Assembly: GCA_900547295.1 (NCBI GenBank)
Contig: URGK01000017.1
Span: forward strand, 1 to 35,277
DNA from: an uncultured Eubacteriales bacterium
GTDB taxonomy: Bacteria > Bacillota > Clostridia > Peptostreptococcales > Anaerovoracaceae
Reading direction: 5' to 3'
DNA length: 35,277 nt
Notes under the pieces: generated by a model
What the model saw: only the letters and a program-made list of their open reading frames with translations
Told to the model about the DNA's origin: nothing
Databases searched by the model: none
Position numbers and translations under genes: made by a program
Part shown: positions 31,545 through 35,277 of the stretch, piece after piece
Numbering within the stretch: the stretch's first letter is position 1
How the letters are laid out: every line of letters begins with the position of its first letter

Positions 31545-33299
31545 TTATATCCATTTGTGTTTGTCGGAGTCTTCCATATCAAGATTCCAGTCCTTAACCT
31601 TGGTATGAAGGTATTTGTGAGCTTTGTGTGACAGCGGCGATTCAAGAAATTCCTCATAGGCAAGTTTAACTGTAGGATTTTCATGTGAAAATCTGATTTC
31701 GTTGTTCTTGTCAAGGAAATACAGGACCTCTGCACGCTCGGAGGCTTTTTCTCTGCCCTCTTCGCAAGGCTGGCCGCCTCCGCCGACGCAGCCTCCGGGA
31801 CAGGCCATTACCTCTACGAAATGATAATCAACTTCTCCCGCTTTAACAGCCTCAAGCAGCTTTCGTGTGTTTCCGAGGCCTGAAACCACTGCAACCCTTA
31901 TTTCCTCTCCGGCAAGGTCAAACTTGGCTTCTCTCCAACCGTCCATACCTCTTACCTCTCTGAATGCGTCAGGCTTTGGATTGGAGCCTGTTGTCAGATA
32001 ATATGCGGATCTAAGCGCGGCTTCCATAACACCTCCTGTTGATCCGAATATCACGCCGGCGCCTGTTCCCTCTCCGAAGAAATCATCAAACGGTTCTTCC
32101 GTAAGATCCTCTGCTCTGATACCGTCTGTCCTTATCAGTCTGTCAAGTTCTCTTGTAGTAAGCACAAGATCCACGTCTGACCCGTGTCCTCCGTCGTTTA
32201 CAGCCTCAACGCCTCTTTCATATTTCTTGGCAGTGCAAGGCATAATCGAAACAGAGAAAATCTTATCAGGGTCAACGCCCAGCTTGTAGGCTATATAGGT
32301 CTTGGCCATGGTACCAAACATCTGCTGCGGTGATTTGGCGGTAGACAGGTTCTCTACATATTCAGGATACTGCGTCTTGCAGAACCTGAGCCATCCAGGA
32401 CAGCACGATGTAAACATCGGCCATTTGTATTCGCCTGCATGCTTTACTCTGTCGAGGAATTCCGTTCCCTCTTCCATAATAGTAAGGTCTGCCGTAAAGG
32501 TCGTATCAAATATGTAGTCAACACCTATTTTTCTAAGTGCTGATACCATTTTGCCCATGGTAGCCTCCTCGTGTGAAAGTCCTATCTGCTCTCCCCACGC
32601 AGTTCTTACCGCAGGCGCCACCTGAACCATAGTTATAATTTCAGGATCTGCCAGAGCCTCTATGAGTTTTGATCTGTCATCACATTCACGAAGCGCTCCA
32701 ACAGGACAGTGAGTAATACACTGACCGCAGAGTGCACATTCCGATTTGTCTATCCTTTCATTGTCTCTGACACCTACTGTAGCTCTGTAGCCCGATCCTA
32801 CCATCTGCCAGATATCAAGTTCCTGTATCTTGTGGCATACCTGTACACAGCGCATACATTTGATGCACTTTGAAGCATCACGAACTATCGGAAGCTCCAT
32901 TGTCCAGTTCATCTTCTCTGCAACGTTTTTGAAGTTAGGCACTATGAAGCCGAGGTCGTTTGCCAGCTTCTGAAGTGTGCAGTTACCCGATTTCATACAG
33001 TAAGGGCAGCTGTCGTTGTGGTCGGACATCAGAAGCTCTACATTGATACGTCTTGCCTTGCGGGCGCGGGCTCCGTTTGTCTGTATAACCATTCCCTCCT
33101 CGCATACGGTATTGCAGGCAGTGGCGAGCTTGTCTTTGCCCTCTATCTCAACCACACATACGCGACAGGCTCCGATATCGTTTATATCCTTTAGATAGCA
33201 AAGGTGCGGGATATCTATTCCCACCGTTTTGGCAGCTTCCATTATGGTAGTGCCGTTTTCCACCTGAAGTGGTTTCCCATTTATAATTACATTTACCAT
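31545..33299 (-). CDS. hydA: [FeFe] hydrogenase, group A catalytic subunit
   Basis: 584 residues. In order: a [2Fe-2S] ferredoxin domain (about 1-75, cysteines in HLCYLKD, GACRVC, ATAC), a His-Cys cluster site (HNDSCPYCMKSGNC), two [4Fe-4S] motifs (CIKCMRCVQVC and CALCGQCITHC), then the H-cluster domain. L1 is FTSCCPGWLRFC with the proton-transfer Cys, L2 is SIMPCTAKKYERG, and L3 is MACPGGCVGGGGQP. The small-subunit-like tail has SHKAHKYLHTKV. All ligands look intact. It reduces protons or oxidises H2 in the cytoplasm. It overlaps the flavoprotein gene by seven bases and follows GGAGG. Confidence 0.95.
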   Translation of the reverse strand: MVNVIINGKPLQVENGTTIMEAAKTVGIDIPHLCYLKDINDIGACRVCVVEIEGKDKLATACNTVCEEGMVIQTNGARARKARRINVELLMSDHNDSCPYCMKSGNCTLQKLANDLGFIVPNFKNVAEKMNWTMELPIVRDASKCIKCMRCVQVCHKIQELDIWQMVGSGYRATVGVRDNERIDKSECALCGQCITHCPVGALRECDDRSKLIEALADPEIITMVQVAPAVRTAWGEQIGLSHEEATMGKMVSALRKIGVDYIFDTTFTADLTIMEEGTEFLDRVKHAGEYKWPMFTSCCPGWLRFCKTQYPEYVENLSTAKSPQQMFGTMAKTYIAYKLGVDPDKIFSVSIMPCTAKKYERGVEAVNDGGHGSDVDLVLTTRELDRLIRTDGIRAEDLTEEPFDDFFGEGTGAGVIFGSTGGVMEAALRSAYYLTTGSNPKPDAFREVRGMDGWREAKFDLAGEEIRVAVVSGLGNTRKLLEAVKAGEVDYHFVEVMACPGGCVGGGGQPCEEGREKASERAEVLYFLDKNNEIRFSHENPTVKLAYEEFLESPLSHKAHKYLHTKVKDWNLDMEDSDKHKWI

Positions 33300-35149
33300 T
33301 TATGATCTCTGCCTCCTCTGAATGCACCATATCCGTGATAGTCGCAGCGCAGGCAGCGGTTGCATTCCTGCATTGCTTCCTCATATCCCATAGGCTCCTC
33401 GACAGCGTCAAAGTCGTTGCCTCTGTGCCTTGCATATCTTTCTTTCATTTCGGCTCTACCGGTAGGTATATCATCCTTGTGTTCAGGCAGCGGAATATCT
33501 ATTTCTATTGATATTTCGTGATTAAAGCCCAGCAGATTGTCAATATTTGCAGCCGCAACCTTGCCTGCCGCTACAGCCTTGATAACTGTAGCAGGACCTG
33601 TTACGCAGTCGCCGCCCGCATAATATGACTCCGAGTTTTCGATAAGTGAATTGTTTTTGGTTCTGATGTTTCCTCTTGATACAGGAATACCGATTTCCTC
33701 GAAAAATCTGCTGTCAGTCGCCTGACCTATAGCCGATATTATTATTTCACAAGGGATTTTTTCCTCAGGACCGTTGGAATCGGTAGGACGTGGACGTCCC
33801 GATTTGTCCGCCTGTCCTGCAATCTGAGGCTTAACCCACAGTGCTTTTACTCTGCCTCTCTTGTCGGTTTCTATTCTTGACGGCGCCTTAAGCTGTACAA
33901 GCTCGCAGCCCTCTGCTACAGCGCCTGCTATTTCTTCGTCAAGCGCAGTCATATCCGCACGTCTTCTTCTGTATACGATTGATACCTCCGATGCGCCCAG
34001 TCTCTTGGCTGTTCTTGCAACGTCCATTGCAACATTGCCGCCTCCCACAACGACTACGGTCTTGCCGTTGAAATCAGGAAGCGAATCATCGCCTATGCCT
34101 CTTAACATATCTACGGCAGGCACAACGCCTCTTGCAAACTCTCCCGGAATACCGAGACTCTTGGCATTATGTGAGCCTATTGAGAAATATGTGGCGTCAT
34201 AGTTTGCCTTGATTTCGTCCATAGCCTCCTTGCTGTTGACATCGTATTCAAGTCTGACGTCAATATTGCCGGTTGATAAAATAGCGTCAATATCCCACTG
34301 CAGTCTTTCACGTGGAAGTCTGTAGTTTGGAATACCGTATCTAAGCATACCTCCAAGTTGCGCGCGTTTTTCAAATACCGTAACCTTGTGGCCCATAATT
34401 GCAAGGTAATATGCGCATGTAAGTCCCGACGGGCCTCCACCTATTACTGCGATTTTTTTGCCTGTGTCGTCCATTACTTCAGGAACAGGTACTGTTTCGG
34501 AGCAGTTGTCTACGGCATAACGCTTCATGCCTCTGATATTTACAGGAGCATCGATAAGGCCTCTCCTGCAGCGTATTTCGCAAGGATGCTCGCATATGAG
34601 CGCGCATACTGTAGGGAAAGGATTATCCTTTCTTATCAGCTTAACCGCATCGTCATATCTGCCTGCCTTGACAAGCGCTATGTAGCCCGGTATGTCTATG
34701 TTTGACGGACAGCCGCCCACGCAAGGAACAGGCTGCGCCAGATCATGTATCGACGGGTCGCAGGTGTTGTTTTTGATGTGGCTTTCAAAGTCGCTTCTGT
34801 AGCCTGCAAGTCCGCGAAGCACCATATTGGCAGCCTCTGTGCCTATGGCGCAGTCTGCGCTTACGGAAATGGCTCTTGCAGTATCCTCAAGGACTTTAAG
34901 GTCATACATATCTGCCTCTCCGTTTAAGCTTAAAATATCCTCAATTATATATCCAAGCTGCCCCAGTCCCACACGGCACGGTACGCATTTGCCGCAGCTT
35001 TGTGAATGGCAAAGTTCCAAAAATGAAGCTGTCATTTCCGCAGGACACTGTCCCGGCGGGCTGGCAACTATTCTTCTTTCGAGGTCCTTGTAAAGCCCGT
35101 CGACTGTTCTCTGGGCAAGGTACTCACTTCTTATCGTTAATCTGTCCAA
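33293..35149 (-). CDS. NuoF-type Fe-S tail fused to a GltD-like NAD(P)H oxidoreductase
   Basis: 618 residues from TTG at 35149, with GAGGAGGG seven bases upstream. Residues about 40-125 resemble only the C-terminal iron-sulfur part of NuoF/HydB (SCGKCVPCRVGLGQLG); the FMN and NADH domain is absent. Then follows a GltD-like part: cysteine motifs CVGGCPSNIDIPGY and CALICEHPCEIRC, an FAD Rossmann site VIGGGPSGLTCAYYLA, an NAD(P)H site VVVVGGGNVAMDVARTA with the SIVYRRRRADM segment, and YYAGGDCVTGP. A last CNRCLRC motif lies near the C-terminus. Beside HydA it probably passes electrons between NAD(P)H and the hydrogenase. Confidence 0.88.
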   Translation of the reverse strand: MDRLTIRSEYLAQRTVDGLYKDLERRIVASPPGQCPAEMTASFLELCHSQSCGKCVPCRVGLGQLGYIIEDILSLNGEADMYDLKVLEDTARAISVSADCAIGTEAANMVLRGLAGYRSDFESHIKNNTCDPSIHDLAQPVPCVGGCPSNIDIPGYIALVKAGRYDDAVKLIRKDNPFPTVCALICEHPCEIRCRRGLIDAPVNIRGMKRYAVDNCSETVPVPEVMDDTGKKIAVIGGGPSGLTCAYYLAIMGHKVTVFEKRAQLGGMLRYGIPNYRLPRERLQWDIDAILSTGNIDVRLEYDVNSKEAMDEIKANYDATYFSIGSHNAKSLGIPGEFARGVVPAVDMLRGIGDDSLPDFNGKTVVVVGGGNVAMDVARTAKRLGASEVSIVYRRRRADMTALDEEIAGAVAEGCELVQLKAPSRIETDKRGRVKALWVKPQIAGQADKSGRPRPTDSNGPEEKIPCEIIISAIGQATDSRFFEEIGIPVSRGNIRTKNNSLIENSESYYAGGDCVTGPATVIKAVAAGKVAAANIDNLLGFNHEISIEIDIPLPEHKDDIPTGRAEMKERYARHRGNDFDAVEEPMGYEEAMQECNRCLRCDYHGYGAFRGGRDHKW

Positions 35150-35226
35150 TTATTTTCCCTCCTCAAAATATAAGATAGTTACAAAATCCCATACTTATGA
35201 GATAATACACTTCAATTCTGCCAATG

Positions 35227-35259
35227 ATACAGAGGTATGGGCTGCCCATACCTCTGTAT
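35227..35259. other. Perfect 15-bp hairpin upstream of the hydrogenase operon
   Basis: ATACAGAGGTATGGG (35227-35241) and CCCATACCTCTGTAT (35245-35259) are exact complements around a 3-base loop. Neither side has a T-run, so it is a poor intrinsic terminator. It lies about 80 bases before the hydrogenase operon start and may be an operator, a leader structure or the end of the next gene to the right. Confidence 0.6.
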
Positions 35260-35277
35260 ACATATATAAGTGTAAGT

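Noticed and set aside
1..35277. tRNA, rRNA, CRISPR arrays or complete insertion sequences
   Set aside because: None was found by eye in the intergenic spaces, which are nearly all shorter than 150 bases.

Overview
The window looks like the chromosome of an anaerobic, low-to-mid GC Firmicute of the class Clostridia. The grounds are an oxygen-sensitive [FeFe] hydrogenase, a clostridial gene order (Asp23-like, nusB, Kae1-like, xseA, xseB, ispA, dxs, tlyA), mutS/mutL/miaA followed by the methionine gamma-lyase-like 'aluminium resistance' gene, AGGAGG-type ribosome sites with frequent TTG starts, and many DUF families typical of gut and oral Clostridia. I cannot fix genus or family. Apart from a partial ORF at the left edge and a DUF1848 gene, every protein gene reads on the minus strand.

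Layout. 1-1240: the end of an unknown plus-strand gene with a strong terminator, then an AT-rich DUF1848 gene behind a TTGACA promoter overlapped by an inverted repeat. 1241-1689: a gene-poor but highly structured stretch. It has two overlapping divergent promoters, a short minus-strand RNA with its own terminator, and a plus-strand leader whose mutually exclusive inverted repeats bury the ribosome site of a 21-codon hydrophobic peptide. 1690-2075: a LysM cell-division-suppressor-like gene (YneA type) whose promoter carries LexA boxes. 2200-2925: a TVP38/DedA-like membrane protein. 2955-20320: one long, tightly packed run of housekeeping genes, often overlapping by 1-30 bases. It covers envelope/transcription factors (Asp23-like, NusB), a Kae1-like protein, exonuclease VII, isoprenoid synthesis (IspA, Dxs), TlyA, an aminotransferase, mismatch repair (MutS, MutL) with an asparaginase between them, YdcF-like, MiaA, a tyrosine recombinase and a PLP lyase. 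A strong promoter before the Asp23-like gene lies at the edge of a 125-base multi-hairpin element that resembles a small mobile repeat.

20527-23833: a YjjG-like HAD phosphatase, a DUF3267 gene that seems to have lost its N-terminus, two tandem EcsC paralogues and a lipoprotein. 23864-27289: a three-gene set, D-aspartate ligase-like ATP-grasp, aspartate racemase and a MurE-like ligase that resembles the streptococcal (L-lysine) branch. Together they predict a peptidoglycan with D-Asp on the third residue. 27337-31445: a P-loop ATPase (PRK06851 type), DUF975 and DUF4190 membrane proteins and a phospho-sugar mutase. 31545-35149: an [FeFe] hydrogenase and a fusion of a NuoF-type iron-sulfur tail with a GltD-like flavoprotein, probably linking H2 to NAD(P)H.

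All functional statements come from reading motifs and recalling families. No database search was run.
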